From: JAAYCI01 sp031549285 | GTDB taxonomy: Bacteria; Bacillota; Clostridia; Oscillospirales; Ruminococcaceae | Assembly: GCA_031549285.1 (NCBI GenBank) | Contig: JAVBPZ010000006.1 | Coordinates: 1-64,000 of the forward strand | Direction: 5' to 3' | Length of the DNA: 64,000 bases | Shown here: positions 52,782 through 61,700 of the stretch, one piece after another | How the letters are laid out: each line of letters starts with the position of its first letter | Position numbering within the stretch: position 1 is the stretch's first letter | Position numbers and translations under genes: made by a program | Notes under the pieces: model-generated | Told to the model about the DNA's origin: nothing | Database searches by the model: none | The model's input: the letters and a program-made list of their open reading frames with translations, nothing else

Positions 52782-52810
52782 AGTATACCACGCTGGCTTC
52801 CGTTTGTCAA
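52782..52810 (-). promoter_or_regulatory. Near-consensus promoter of the short RNA
   Basis: TTGACA (52805-52810), 17 bases, TATACT (52782-52787) on the minus strand; eleven of twelve consensus bases. Confidence 0.85.
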
Positions 52811-52895
52811 GCCCGGCAACCCTCCCAGAGCAGCGTCTCCGCCCTCACGGGCGGACGGAAGGTGGGTTGTCTGTGTCCTTCGCTGCCGGGTGTGC

Positions 52896-53186
52896 TTATC
52901 CGGCGTTGATGCCCCAACGGCGGCGGTTGTCCTCTTGCTCGGCTTCTTTTGACGATAACACGTCATTTGCATATTGCGCGTCGTAGCGCAGTGACAGTAC
53001 GCACAGGCGGTCTTCTTCAACCTTTTGCAAAAAGTAGTCGTCGTCGACCGCGCCGGCGGCTTCTGCGGCTATGCGCAAATACTGCGCTGCCATCGTTAGC
53101 GATTGTATCATTTGCTGTAGAAAGTTTTGCTGTTCGGCGTGCGGTAGGGCGGTGCGGTGTGGGGCTGGCTCTTGTGTGGGTTTCAT
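52896..53186 (-). CDS. Hypothetical helical protein near the right end
   Basis: 96 residues, with AAAGGAG before the ATG (MKPTQEPAPHRTALPHAEQQ). The body is helical (NFLQQMIQSLTMAAQYLRIA, then EDRLCVLSLRYDAQYANDVL) with a charged C-terminus. No family recognised. First minus-strand gene of the element, transcribed away from the right repeat. Confidence 0.6.
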   Translation of the reverse strand: MKPTQEPAPHRTALPHAEQQNFLQQMIQSLTMAAQYLRIAAEAAGAVDDDYFLQKVEEDRLCVLSLRYDAQYANDVLSSKEAEQEDNRRRWGINAG

Positions 53187-53236
53187 GTGGGTGCGCTCCT
53201 TTCTCCTTTTGCATGATACACCATGAAACCCCGCTA

Positions 53237-53265
53237 TTGACAAATTGGGAAAAGGGGGATATAGT
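53237..53265 (+). promoter_or_regulatory. Promoter reading into the right repeat
   Basis: TTGACA (53237-53242), 17 bases, TATAGT (53260-53265). The repeat begins 14 bases later, exactly as at the left end. Confidence 0.7.
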
Positions 53266-53279
53266 GTGTACATGTGCAA

Positions 53280-53300
53280 GGCTATTTCGCTAAATAAGAA
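53280..53300 (+). repeat. Right direct repeat
   Basis: Second copy of the 21-bp repeat. Here it continues into the complementary arm and completes the dif-like dyad. Confidence 0.85.
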
Positions 53301-53312
53301 TTTAGCGAAATA
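53283..53312. other. dif: Perfect dif-like dyad
   Basis: TATTTCGCTAAAT, AAGA, then the exact reverse complement of the first 13 bases. Counted as dif, the arms are ATTTCGCTAAA and its complement (11 bases each) around a 6-base centre TAAGAA, total 28. Unlike classical dif, both arms are identical, as expected for one recombinase binding both halves. The sequence differs from the B. subtilis dif consensus, so assignment rests on layout and context. Confidence 0.6.
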
Positions 53313-53550
53313 GAGGGGAGCGAATATACACAAATTCAACTTTAAGAGAAATAGATAGAGGAGCTACCATCTTGCTCTGAACAAGCAATCCGCTCTCAGT
53401 ATTCCAAAACACACCCGGCTGGCGGCGTCTCTGCTTTCAGCCCAAACTCAGGGGTATTAAAAAAACGGCTCCTGCCGTAATAATAATCTTTGGAAAGACC
53501 AAGGCTTCATCCGCGCACAAACTATTTTGCATTGGGAGTGTACGTTTCGC

Positions 53551-54633
53551 ATGAGCACCTATTTAAACCCATCCAAACCAAACACCGGTGGCAACTTCAG
53601 TGATTGCCCGGACATCGCTGTGGAATATTTGAATTACATGCGCAGCATCCGTGGACTTTCGCCGCGTACCGTGAATGCGTACTATATTGACCTGCGCACT
53701 TTTTTTAAATATGCAAAATTACACCGCGGCTTGGTGCCAGATGATACACCGTTGCCTGGCATCCCCATTCAGGATATCGATATTGCTTTTATAAAAAAAG
53801 TGGACAAGGCGGAAATCTACGACTTTTTATATTATGTAACGCGTGAACGCGATAATTCAGCGGCCACCAGAGCTAGAAAAATGTCCACTTTAAAGGGATT
53901 CTTTCGCTACCTGACCAGCAAAACCGGCCAACTGCAGCAAAACCCCGTGGACGATATGGAGATGCCAAAGCAAAAGAAACGCCTGCCCAAATACCTGTCT
54001 TTGGCCGAAAGCAAGGATTTGTTAAATAATATTCAAAGTGACTTTTATGAACGAGACTATTGCATATTAACGTTATTTTTAAACTGCGGCATGCGATTAT
54101 CGGAGCTGGTGGGAATCAATGTGACGGACATTACCGGCGAGACACTGCGCGTGGTGGGTAAAGGAAATAAAGAACGAATTGTCTACCTGAACGACGCATG
54201 CCTGGCGGCGATCTCACAGCTGCTGACAGCACGGGAAGATATGGAGAAAATGCGCGATAATAAGGCGCTTTTCCTTTCAAAACGCACAGGAAACCGCCTG
54301 ACGGTACGGCGCATACAACAAATTGTGGACAACTGTTTCACCGCGGCCGGCCTTTCGGGAAAAGGTTATTCTGTGCACAAGCTGCGCCACACCGCTGCCA
54401 CACTGATGTACCAGTATGGCCAGGTGGATATGCTGGCGCTAAAGGAAATATTGGGTCACGTAAATGTAGCCACCACCCAGATATATACCCACCTAGATAA
54501 GGCCGAGCTGAAAAATGCGGCTGCCGCCTCCCCTCTCGCCGAGTTTGTGGCGCCGCTGCCGGAGCAAAATAATTCACAGGAAAATGTTGATAATTCTGTT
54601 GAAAATGTTGATAAGACGGAAAATGAGGACTAA
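53551..54633 (+). CDS. Xer-type tyrosine recombinase
   Basis: 360 residues. Core-binding domain at about 20-140 (VEYLNYMRSIRGLSPRTVNA) and catalytic domain with Arg182 (NCGMRLSELVG), Lys about 204 (VVGKGNKERIV), His276 and Arg279 (SVHKLRHTAA), His303 (ILGHVNVATTQ) and Tyr312 (IYTHLDK). The last 30 residues are a polar tail rich in Asn/Glu. The start ATG has only a distant GGAG. It sits about 240 bases from the dif-like dyad and may be the resident dimer-resolution recombinase; being the integrase of a larger element is the alternative. Confidence 0.88.
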   Translation: MSTYLNPSKPNTGGNFSDCPDIAVEYLNYMRSIRGLSPRTVNAYYIDLRTFFKYAKLHRGLVPDDTPLPGIPIQDIDIAFIKKVDKAEIYDFLYYVTRERDNSAATRARKMSTLKGFFRYLTSKTGQLQQNPVDDMEMPKQKKRLPKYLSLAESKDLLNNIQSDFYERDYCILTLFLNCGMRLSELVGINVTDITGETLRVVGKGNKERIVYLNDACLAAISQLLTAREDMEKMRDNKALFLSKRTGNRLTVRRIQQIVDNCFTAAGLSGKGYSVHKLRHTAATLMYQYGQVDMLALKEILGHVNVATTQIYTHLDKAELKNAAAASPLAEFVAPLPEQNNSQENVDNSVENVDKTENED

Positions 54634-54637
54634 ACAG

Positions 54638-54692
54638 GAAAACAGCTTGCACACACCGGGTGATACCTTGGCGGGTGCAAGCTGTTTTTGCT
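54638..54692 (+). terminator. Terminator after the recombinase gene
   Basis: GAAAACAGCTTGCAC pairs with GTGCAAGCTGTTTTT across a 20-base loop. The 150 bases that follow (54693-54842) are very AT-rich and hold no gene. Confidence 0.8.
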
Positions 54693-54842
54693 TTGTATTA
54701 AAGGATGATCCGATAGAATGTAAGTACGTGATAATATTCGACTATTTTATAGTGACATCGGATTGATGTGTGCAAATAATTTAATGTGAAGTAAATATGC
54801 TTTACATGGTAATTATCGATATTTCGCGAATAATATTATTAA

Positions 54843-56261
54843 TCAATTAAAATGAATTCTAGGGTTATTTGTTTGTATTTTCGTTTGGAGCGCTTCAGCG
54901 GCTTTCAAGGCGATCGCACACTCCAGGCGAATCTTCTCTAGCGTGCAGGACAACACATACGGCTCGTAAATCGACCCGCGGAAGTTGTGGTTATTTGCGT
55001 TGCACCCGCCGCTGCAAAAGTACTTTGCCCAGCACCCTCCGCACGTGGGTTTGTTAAATAAATTGGCGTTGGCAAAACAATTTTTTAAATCTGCTCTGGT
55101 GATTCCTTCCTCGACGGTTCCCATGCGAAACGCCGGGTTGCCCACAAACTGGTGACAAGGATAGAATTCACCGTCCGGCGTGACCGCCATATATTCGTTC
55201 CCGCTGCCGCAGCCTTTCAGCCGTTTTATGGCGCAGGGACCGTTATCCAGGTCCAGCATAAAATGGAAGAAATTGAACTCATTTTCCTTTTTTTCACTCC
55301 GAACCAGCATCTCATGCATCAGGCGTTCATAGCTTTGCTCTATTTTTGTAATATCTTCTTCGCGTATGGCGTATTCATCGGTCTCGGGGCCGACCACCGG
55401 CTCCACCGATATCTGGTCGAACCCCAGCTGTGACAGTGCCAGCACATCCTGGTCAAAGTCCAGGTTGTGGCGGGTATAGGTGCCGCGCACATAGTATTCC
55501 TTCCCTGCCCGCCCGGCCACCAACTTTTGGTACTTTGGCACAATGGTGTCGAACGAGCCTCTGCCGTCTATGCATGGGCGCATGCGGTCGTTCACCTCGC
55601 GGCGGCCATCCACAGACAGCACCACATTGCTCATTTCTGCGTTGATAAAATCGCAGGTGGCGTCGTTCAATGCCAGGCCGTTGGTGGTCAGGGTGAAGCG
55701 GAAGTTTTTGCCATGCTTCTGTTCCACGCTGCGCGCGTAGGCCACCGTCTGGCGCACCACCTCCATGTTCATCAGCGGCTCGCCACCAAAGAAATCCACC
55801 TCCAGGTTGCGGCGCCCTTCGCTGAGGGCAATAAGCTGGTCGATGGCCTGCTTGGCTACGGAAAACGGCATGAGCTTCCGCTCGCCGCCAAAGCCGCCGG
55901 TGGAGGCAAAACAATACCGGCACCGCAGGTTGCAGTCGTGCGCAATGTGCAGGCACATGGCCTTTACCGGGGCCGGGCCCAGCGCCGCCTGAAAGCTTTC
56001 ATAGCCATCGTCTGAATACAGCAGGCCCTGCCCGGCCAAAGCGCGCAGTTCCTGCAGGGCGCCGGCGGTTTGGTCTTCGCCGTGGCGCGTGGCCAGCTGT
56101 GCCAGTGGTTCGACCGCAAACGGCGTAGGTTCTTCTGTTAGAAAAGCATCCTGCGGCAAGCTTTGCAGCAGGTCGTAGGAAACGACATCGAGGACATGTA
56201 CCGCCCCGCTGCCGGTGTCTAGCGCCAGCAAAAGGCCGGCGCGCTGGAATAAATGTACCAT
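54843..56261 (-). CDS. scfB: Radical SAM SCIFF peptide maturase
   Basis: 472 residues. Forms thioether bridges in the SCIFF peptide encoded upstream. Order: an N-terminal peptide-recognition region (about 1-95), the radical SAM core with CNLRCRYC (Cys110, 114, 117), GGEPLMN, and a SPASM-type C-terminal domain binding further Fe-S clusters (CGSGNEYMAVTPDGEFYPCH, CGGCWAKYFCSGGC). It is nearly universal in Clostridia. The precursor scfA lies about 265 bases upstream on the same strand; that gap shows nothing recognisable. Confidence 0.94.
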   Translation of the reverse strand: MVHLFQRAGLLLALDTGSGAVHVLDVVSYDLLQSLPQDAFLTEEPTPFAVEPLAQLATRHGEDQTAGALQELRALAGQGLLYSDDGYESFQAALGPAPVKAMCLHIAHDCNLRCRYCFASTGGFGGERKLMPFSVAKQAIDQLIALSEGRRNLEVDFFGGEPLMNMEVVRQTVAYARSVEQKHGKNFRFTLTTNGLALNDATCDFINAEMSNVVLSVDGRREVNDRMRPCIDGRGSFDTIVPKYQKLVAGRAGKEYYVRGTYTRHNLDFDQDVLALSQLGFDQISVEPVVGPETDEYAIREEDITKIEQSYERLMHEMLVRSEKKENEFNFFHFMLDLDNGPCAIKRLKGCGSGNEYMAVTPDGEFYPCHQFVGNPAFRMGTVEEGITRADLKNCFANANLFNKPTCGGCWAKYFCSGGCNANNHNFRGSIYEPYVLSCTLEKIRLECAIALKAAEALQTKIQTNNPRIHFN

Positions 56262-56526
56262 GAGGGTAAGAATCCTTTCGGAGGATTTTTGAATGGTGTT
56301 GTGCGGCGGTCACAAGCGGAAGGCGCAATGAATACCGGAATGTCTGTCGCTGTGTTTTCACAGTCTCACACGGCATAGCTGCAACATGGTAACGAAAACA
56401 AAAAACCGCCTCGCATCAACTACCGGGGCTCTGCCGCAAGTGCGAAAGTGAAAATCCCCGGGGCTGCTTTCGAGACAGTCTTTTTTAAATCATGTAAATT
56501 GACCAAGAGACAAAGCAAAATTCGCC

Positions 56527-56679
56527 TTACTTTTCCTGGTTTTTTTGTTCGCATTTCTGGTTCGCCACGGTGCAGGACGTCTTGCAGGCAGACTGGCAGG
56601 ATGTCTGGCACTCGCCGCAGCCGCCTTTGCAAGCGGTTTCTTTCAGGTTTGCGCTGTTGATAGTTTTAATGTGTTGCAT
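56527..56679 (-). CDS. scfA: SCIFF ribosomal peptide precursor (six cysteines in forty-five)
   Basis: 50 residues: starts MQHIKTINSANLKETACKGG and continues with CGECQTSCQSACKTSC and TVANQKCEQKNQEK. The six core cysteines (17, 21, 24, 28, 32, 36) match the SCIFF family, with a seventh at 43. AGGAGG precedes the ATG. The peptide is modified by ScfB; the biological role of the product is unknown. It lies next to yajC, the common clostridial order. Confidence 0.95.
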   Translation of the reverse strand: MQHIKTINSANLKETACKGGCGECQTSCQSACKTSCTVANQKCEQKNQEK

Positions 56680-56710
56680 AATATTGGTTTCCTCCTGATA
56701 GGATGGTTGC

Positions 56711-57109
56711 TTACTCGTCGCCTTTTTTACCTTTGGCGGGTTTTTCAGCCTTAGGCTTGTCGCTGGACAGGCTGGCGGATTCCTCCGAGGACTCCAGGCT
56801 TAGCTTGCCGACCTCCTGAATAGCCCAGCGCTTAAAGCGCATACGGGAACGCTCGCCCGCGGTTTCGATGACAAAGGTGTCTTCCTTCACGCTGACCACA
56901 CGGCCCACAATGCCGCCGATGGTGGTAACCTCGTCACCGATTTCGATGGAGTTGCGCAGCTCTTGTGCCTGTTTTTCCTTTTTCTTCTGCGGCCGCCACA
57001 TCAGCAGGTACATGGCACCCACCATAACAACCAGAATAATAATCATGCCATAGGAACCGAAAAAGCCGCTAGTGCCAGTTCCCTCGGCTGTTAGAAACGC
57101 AAAATTCAT
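56711..57109 (-). CDS. yajC: Preprotein translocase subunit YajC
   Basis: 132 residues from the ATG after GGAGG (MNFAFLTAEG). One membrane helix at about 20-38 (YGMIIILVVMVGAMYLLMWR), then the family signature RPQKKKEKQAQELRNSIEIG with GDEVTTIGGIVGRV. The C-terminal tail is Lys/Ser/Glu-rich. It associates with SecDF. It lies directly upstream of scfA on the same strand. Confidence 0.93.
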   Translation of the reverse strand: MNFAFLTAEGTGTSGFFGSYGMIIILVVMVGAMYLLMWRPQKKKEKQAQELRNSIEIGDEVTTIGGIVGRVVSVKEDTFVIETAGERSRMRFKRWAIQEVGKLSLESSEESASLSSDKPKAEKPAKGKKGDE

Positions 57110-57334
57110 GGGTGGAACCTCCTTTAATAAAGGCGGTGTTTGCTGCCCAATGTTCAAAAAAAGACAGCCACCGCGCTACCTAAATAATTATAGCGAATCC
57201 CTGCATAACATGCAAGTTTATTTTATGTTATAATTGGTAACTGTGGGGAATGCTGCTCAACAACTTGTCCGGGCATTGATGTATGAGAGCGGGCTATCAG
57301 GAAATGGCCGAAAAACCGCAAGGAAGGTGCAAGG

Positions 57335-57922
57335 ATGGAAACAACCTGGGAGCAACTGAAAAAAGACTGCCTGCAATGCGAGAAGTGCAGTCTGTGTGCC
57401 GGACGCACACAGGTGGTATTTGGCGTGGGAAACGAAAACGCCGAGGTATTGTTCGTGGGCGAAGGCCCCGGCCAGCGCGAGGACGAACTGGGCCAGCCGT
57501 TCGTAGGGCGCAGCGGCCAGCTGCTGGATGTGTTTTTGGATACTGTGCACCTGTATAGGGATAAAAACATTTACATTGCCAACATTGTGAAGTGCCGCCC
57601 GCCCCAAAACCGCGACCCAATGCCGGAGGAGCGCGCGGCGTGCCTACCCTGGCTGCGGGAACAGTTCCGCCTGATGCGTCCCAAGATTGTAGTGTGCCTG
57701 GGCCGTATTGCCGCACAGGTGCTTATCCGGCCGAATTTTGCCATCATGAAGGAACACGGCCAGTGGACTGAAAAGAACGGTATTGCGTTCACCGCCACGC
57801 TGCACCCGGCGGCGCTGCTGCGCAACCCCACGCAAAAACCCCTGGCATTTGAGGATTTTGTGGCTATCCGGGAGAAAATTAACGAGGTGTGTGAACATAC
57901 ATATCTTGATTCGATAGAATGA
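57335..57922 (+). CDS. Uracil-DNA glycosylase, family 4
   Basis: 195 residues. Removes uracil from DNA. Family-4 features: four Fe-S cysteines starting CLQCEKCSLC, motif 1 GEGPGQREDELGQPFVGRSG, and motif 2 LHPAALLRNP; a third Cys region is IVKCRPPQNRDP. AAGGTGCAAGG precedes the ATG. One of only two plus-strand genes between 54.8 and 64 kb. Confidence 0.93.
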   Translation: METTWEQLKKDCLQCEKCSLCAGRTQVVFGVGNENAEVLFVGEGPGQREDELGQPFVGRSGQLLDVFLDTVHLYRDKNIYIANIVKCRPPQNRDPMPEERAACLPWLREQFRLMRPKIVVCLGRIAAQVLIRPNFAIMKEHGQWTEKNGIAFTATLHPAALLRNPTQKPLAFEDFVAIREKINEVCEHTYLDSIE

Positions 57923-58012
57923 GTGGCATCCTGCCCATTGGGCAAGCTTTTGTAATATGTACAAGTTTGCGGGATTGATGCAAAAAAAGCGCACAGAAAG
58001 GCGGGGCGATTC

Positions 58013-58543
58013 ATGGAAACACTGCGGTTGGTGGTTCCCGCTCCCCTGTTGGAGGCGCAGGCGGCTGAATACATAGCGGAACACCGCACAAACGGCGAGG
58101 ACACACTTTACGGCTGCGCCGAACTGGATAAAATGGAAAGCTATGCCGCCTGGCTGCGGCGGCTGAAAAATAACCGCAGTGAAGAAACCGCCGAGCCTGG
58201 TTGGGTGGCGTCCAGCACCTTTTTTGTGGTGCGCGAGAGCGACGGACGCCTGGTGGGCACGGTGGATATCCGCCACCGGCTGAATGATTTTCTGCGACAA
58301 TATGCGGGTAACATCGGCTATGGCGTGCGGCCCAGCGAACGCGGCAAAGGGTATGCAAAAGAGATACTGCGCCTGGCGCTAGGGATTGCGCGGGAGCTGG
58401 GCCTGTCCCGGGTGATGCTGGCGTGTGATGAAGTAAACCTACCCTCTCGCCGTACCATAGAGAGCGCCGGCGGCGTACTGGAAAAACAAGCGATACACCC
58501 GGACGGCAGCCCCATACGTGTATATTGGATCGATTTGGCATGA
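58013..58543 (+). CDS. GNAT-family N-acetyltransferase
   Basis: 176 residues; AAAGGCGGGG precedes the ATG. Core: FVVRESDGRLVGTVDIRH, acetyl-CoA loop NIGYGVRPSERGKGYAKEIL, and a SRVMLACDEVNLPSRRTIES segment. The C-terminal VLEKQAIHPDGSPIRVYWID resembles clostridial small-molecule acetyltransferases. Acceptor unknown. Confidence 0.88.
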   Translation: METLRLVVPAPLLEAQAAEYIAEHRTNGEDTLYGCAELDKMESYAAWLRRLKNNRSEETAEPGWVASSTFFVVRESDGRLVGTVDIRHRLNDFLRQYAGNIGYGVRPSERGKGYAKEILRLALGIARELGLSRVMLACDEVNLPSRRTIESAGGVLEKQAIHPDGSPIRVYWIDLA

Positions 58544-58614
58544 TGGTTTTTCATTACGCAGCACAAAAGAACATCCTGGGCTGTTTTCGCGGCATACATA
58601 CAGGGCAAATTATT

Positions 58615-58668
58615 AAAACCAGCAATCTATGGGGCGGAATGCTTTCCCACAGATTGCTGGTTTTTATT
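58615..58668. terminator. Bidirectional terminator between GNAT and polC
   Basis: AAAACCAGCAATCT and AGATTGCTGGTTTTT pair around a shorter TGGG/CCCA hairpin. T runs occur on both sides, so it ends both converging genes. Confidence 0.8.
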
Positions 58669-58705
58669 GTGTTGCGAATGACAGTACGCCTTCCTGGAAA
58701 AGCAA

Positions 58706-61700
58706 TCAAAACAGCGACATTTGGTTGCTTTTGGGTAGGCTGCCCAGTGCGCCGGCCTTTTCCAGCGATTCCATGACAGCGCTGGACACCCCGGTGGTGT
58801 GCTGCAGTTCCTCCATGGAAAGGTATTGCTGGCCCTGTATGGTGGCGTCCTCCAGCGCGGTGGCGGCGGTGTCCCCCACCCCTTTCAGCGCCATGAACGG
58901 CAGGCGGATTTTTCCATCCTCCACGCCATAGCTGGCCGCGCGGCTTTTGCCCAGATGGATGGGCAGGAAGGAATACCCACGACACAAAAACTCGTTCACC
59001 AGCTGCAGCGAGGCCAGCACGTCCTCATTTTTGGCGCTTTTCTCTATCTTCATCTTCTCGGTAACGTTCGCAATGTGCTGCTTTGCCACTTTTTTGCCGC
59101 CGATGGCCGCCTCATAGTCTATATCCTCACCTCGCACCGTAAAATAGGTGGCGTAAAAGGCAACCGGATGGTAAATTTTGAACCACATCATGCGGATGGC
59201 CGCAATGAGGTATGCCACCGCGTGGGCTTTCGGGAACATATATTTGATCTTCCGGCAGCTCTCCAGGTACCACTGCGGCACATCGTGCGCCAGCAGCGTT
59301 TCCTCCACACCGTCCGGGAAGCCGCCTTTTGCCACCTTGCCGCGGCGGGTCAGTTCCATCACATCGAAGGCGATTTTTGGCTCTATCCCCTTGTGAATCA
59401 GATAGGTCATGATGGAGTCGCGCGTGCCGATAACCTCCGATATACTGCAGGTTTTGGCGCGGATCAGCTCCTGTGCGTTGCCGCTCCACACGTCGGTGCC
59501 GTGGGACAGGCCGGAAATTTGGATAAGATCGCCAAAGTTTTGCGGCTGCGCCTCTACCAGCATCTGTCGTACGAAGTTGGTGCCCAGCTCCGGTATGCCA
59601 AAGGTGCCGGTCTGGCTGCCCAGCTCCTGCGGGGTGACCCCCAGTGCCTCGGTGGAGGTCAAAAGGCTGATCACCTGCGGGTCATTCATGGGCACATCGT
59701 CCATTTTTACGCCGGTGGTGTCCTCCAGGTGCTTATACAGTGTGGGCACATCATGGCCCAGTTCGTCCAGTTTTAAGAGGGTGTCGTGCAGGTACTTGAA
59801 CTCAAAATGGGTGGTGATAACCCCCTTGCCCTTGTCGTCCGCCGGGTGCTGGATAGGGCAAAAATCGGTAATCTCATACTGGGACGGCACCACCACCATG
59901 CCGCCGGGATGCTGGCCGGTGGTGCGTTTCACACCGGTGCAGCCCTGTATCAGGCGGTTTTGTTCCGCCGTGCCAACCACCCGGCCACGTTCTTCCAGGT
60001 ATTTTTTTACGAACCCAAAGGCGGTTTTGTCCTGCAGGCCGGACACGGTGCCCGCCTTAAAAACGTATTCTTTGCCAAACAGTTCCTCGGTATAGCGGTG
60101 CGCCTGCGCCTGGTACTCGCCGGAGAAATTCAGGTCTATATCCGGCTCCTTGTCGCCGTCGAAGCCCAGAAAGGTTTCGAATGGAATCTCATTGCCGTCC
60201 CCCAGCATGGTTTCACTGCATTTGGGGCAGGGCTTGTCCGGCAGGTCGAACCCACTGGCCACGCTGCCGTCCAGGAAAAACTCGCTGTGCTTACAGTGCT
60301 TGCACAGGTAGTGTGGCGGCAAGGGGTTTACCTCGGAAATGCCGGCGAAGTTCGCCACAGCGGAGGACCCCACCGAGCCACGGCTGCCGACCAGATACCC
60401 ATGTTCCTCGCTGTTTTTCACCAGTTTTTGCGCAATAACATACAGCACCGCATACCCGTGCTTAATGATGGAATCCAGTTCTTTTTCCAGCCGCTCGGCT
60501 ATCAGCGGCGGCACCGGGTCGCCGTAGCGCCGGCGCGCGTTTTCCATGGTGGTCTCGCGCAGGGTCACGTCCGAGCCCTCAATGGTGGGCACAAAGGTTC
60601 CTTTCGGAATTGGCCGCACGCTGCCGTCTATCCTATCCGCTACTTTGCCGGGGTTTTCCACCACCACCGCGTGGGCGTCCTCCGGGGACAGGTACGCGAA
60701 CTCCGCCAGCATTTCGTCGGTGGTGCGGAAATACAGCGGGGCCTGCTGGTCGGCGTCGCCATAACCCATGCCCGCCTGCAGGATGCTGCGGTACACCGCG
60801 TCCTCCGGCCGCAGGAAGTGCACGTCGCCGGTGGCCACCACCGGCAGGTTCAGCTCTTTCCCCAGCGCCAGGATAGCCCGGTTGAAATCCTCCAGCTGTT
60901 CCCTGCTTTCCACGCGGTTTTCGCGCAGCAAAAACTCGTTATTACCCAGCGGTTGAATCTCCAAAAAATCATAATAGGCGGCGATTTTTTTCAGTTCATC
61001 CATCGACCTGCCGTCCATTACAGCCCTGTAAAGTTCACCCGCTTCACAGGCGCTGCCCAGCAACAAACCCTCGCGGTATTTGTCCAGCAGGCTGCGCGGT
61101 ACACGCGGGCCCTTGTTTTTGCCATAGGCATAGTGGTGTATGTGGCTATCGGAGATGATTTTATACAGATTTTTCAGGCCCACCTGGTTCTGTACGAACA
61201 AAATAAGGTGATGGCTATAGCGGGAAAGTGCCCGCCCGCTGCCAAGGCCGGTGTTTATTTTTTCCAACTGCTCTACCCCGCGCTGCGGCAGTTCCTGTAA
61301 CATGCAGCGGAAGATATCCGCCAGGGCTTTGGCGTCATCTGTGGCACGGTGGTGCTGGAACGGCGGAATTTCCAGGTGTTTTGCCACGTTGTCCAGGCGG
61401 TAGCTGGACAGCCCCGGGTATAGAGCCTGCGCCAGCGGCAGCGTGTCTATGTCCGGTACATCACACGCGATGCCCGCCCGGTGCGCCGCGGCGCGGATGA
61501 ACCGCATATCAAAATCATGCCCATTGTGCGCCACCAGTACCCGCCCGTCCACAAACGCCAGGAACTCCCGGATGGCGTCGTCCGGGTGTGGCGCGTCCGC
61601 CAGCATGTCGTCGGTAATGCCGGTCAGCCGCACAATCTCCGGGGACAACGGCCGTCCTGGGTTCACAAAAGTGTTGTAGCTGCCGGTCACTTCGCCGTTT

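Larger units (their letters stand above)
48649..53300. mobile_element. Small HUH-Rep element flanked by 21-bp dif-like direct repeats
   Basis: About 4.65 kb between exact 21-bp direct repeats (48649-48669 and 53280-53300; they read GGCT, then ATTTCGCTAAA, then TAAGAA). Contents: a small protein, an HUH Rep, a sigma-like protein, two small proteins, a catalytic-domain tyrosine recombinase on the plus strand, and on the minus strand three small proteins and a short RNA. No capsid, Zot, relaxase or resistance gene is visible, so it resembles an integrated rolling-circle plasmid or a phage satellite. Boundaries are inferred from the repeats. Confidence 0.8.

Noticed and set aside
51955..53020. 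Long open frames on both strands in the GC-rich part of the element
   Set aside because: Products are low-complexity Pro/Gly/Arg/Ala sequences without ribosome binding sites; the frames overlap each other, the short RNA and the membrane peptide.
54817..54850. A second AT-rich candidate for dif (ATTTCGCGAATAATATT and following bases) after the recombinase gene
   Set aside because: The first seven bases match the arm of the main candidate, but there is no matching second arm at the 11-6-11 distance and no direct repeat of it elsewhere in the window. It should still be included in any alignment of the region.
59786..61300. 504-codon open frame on the plus strand inside polC
   Set aside because: It lies wholly opposite a strongly conserved polymerase gene, has no ribosome binding site and no recognisable domain; long antisense frames are common at this GC content.
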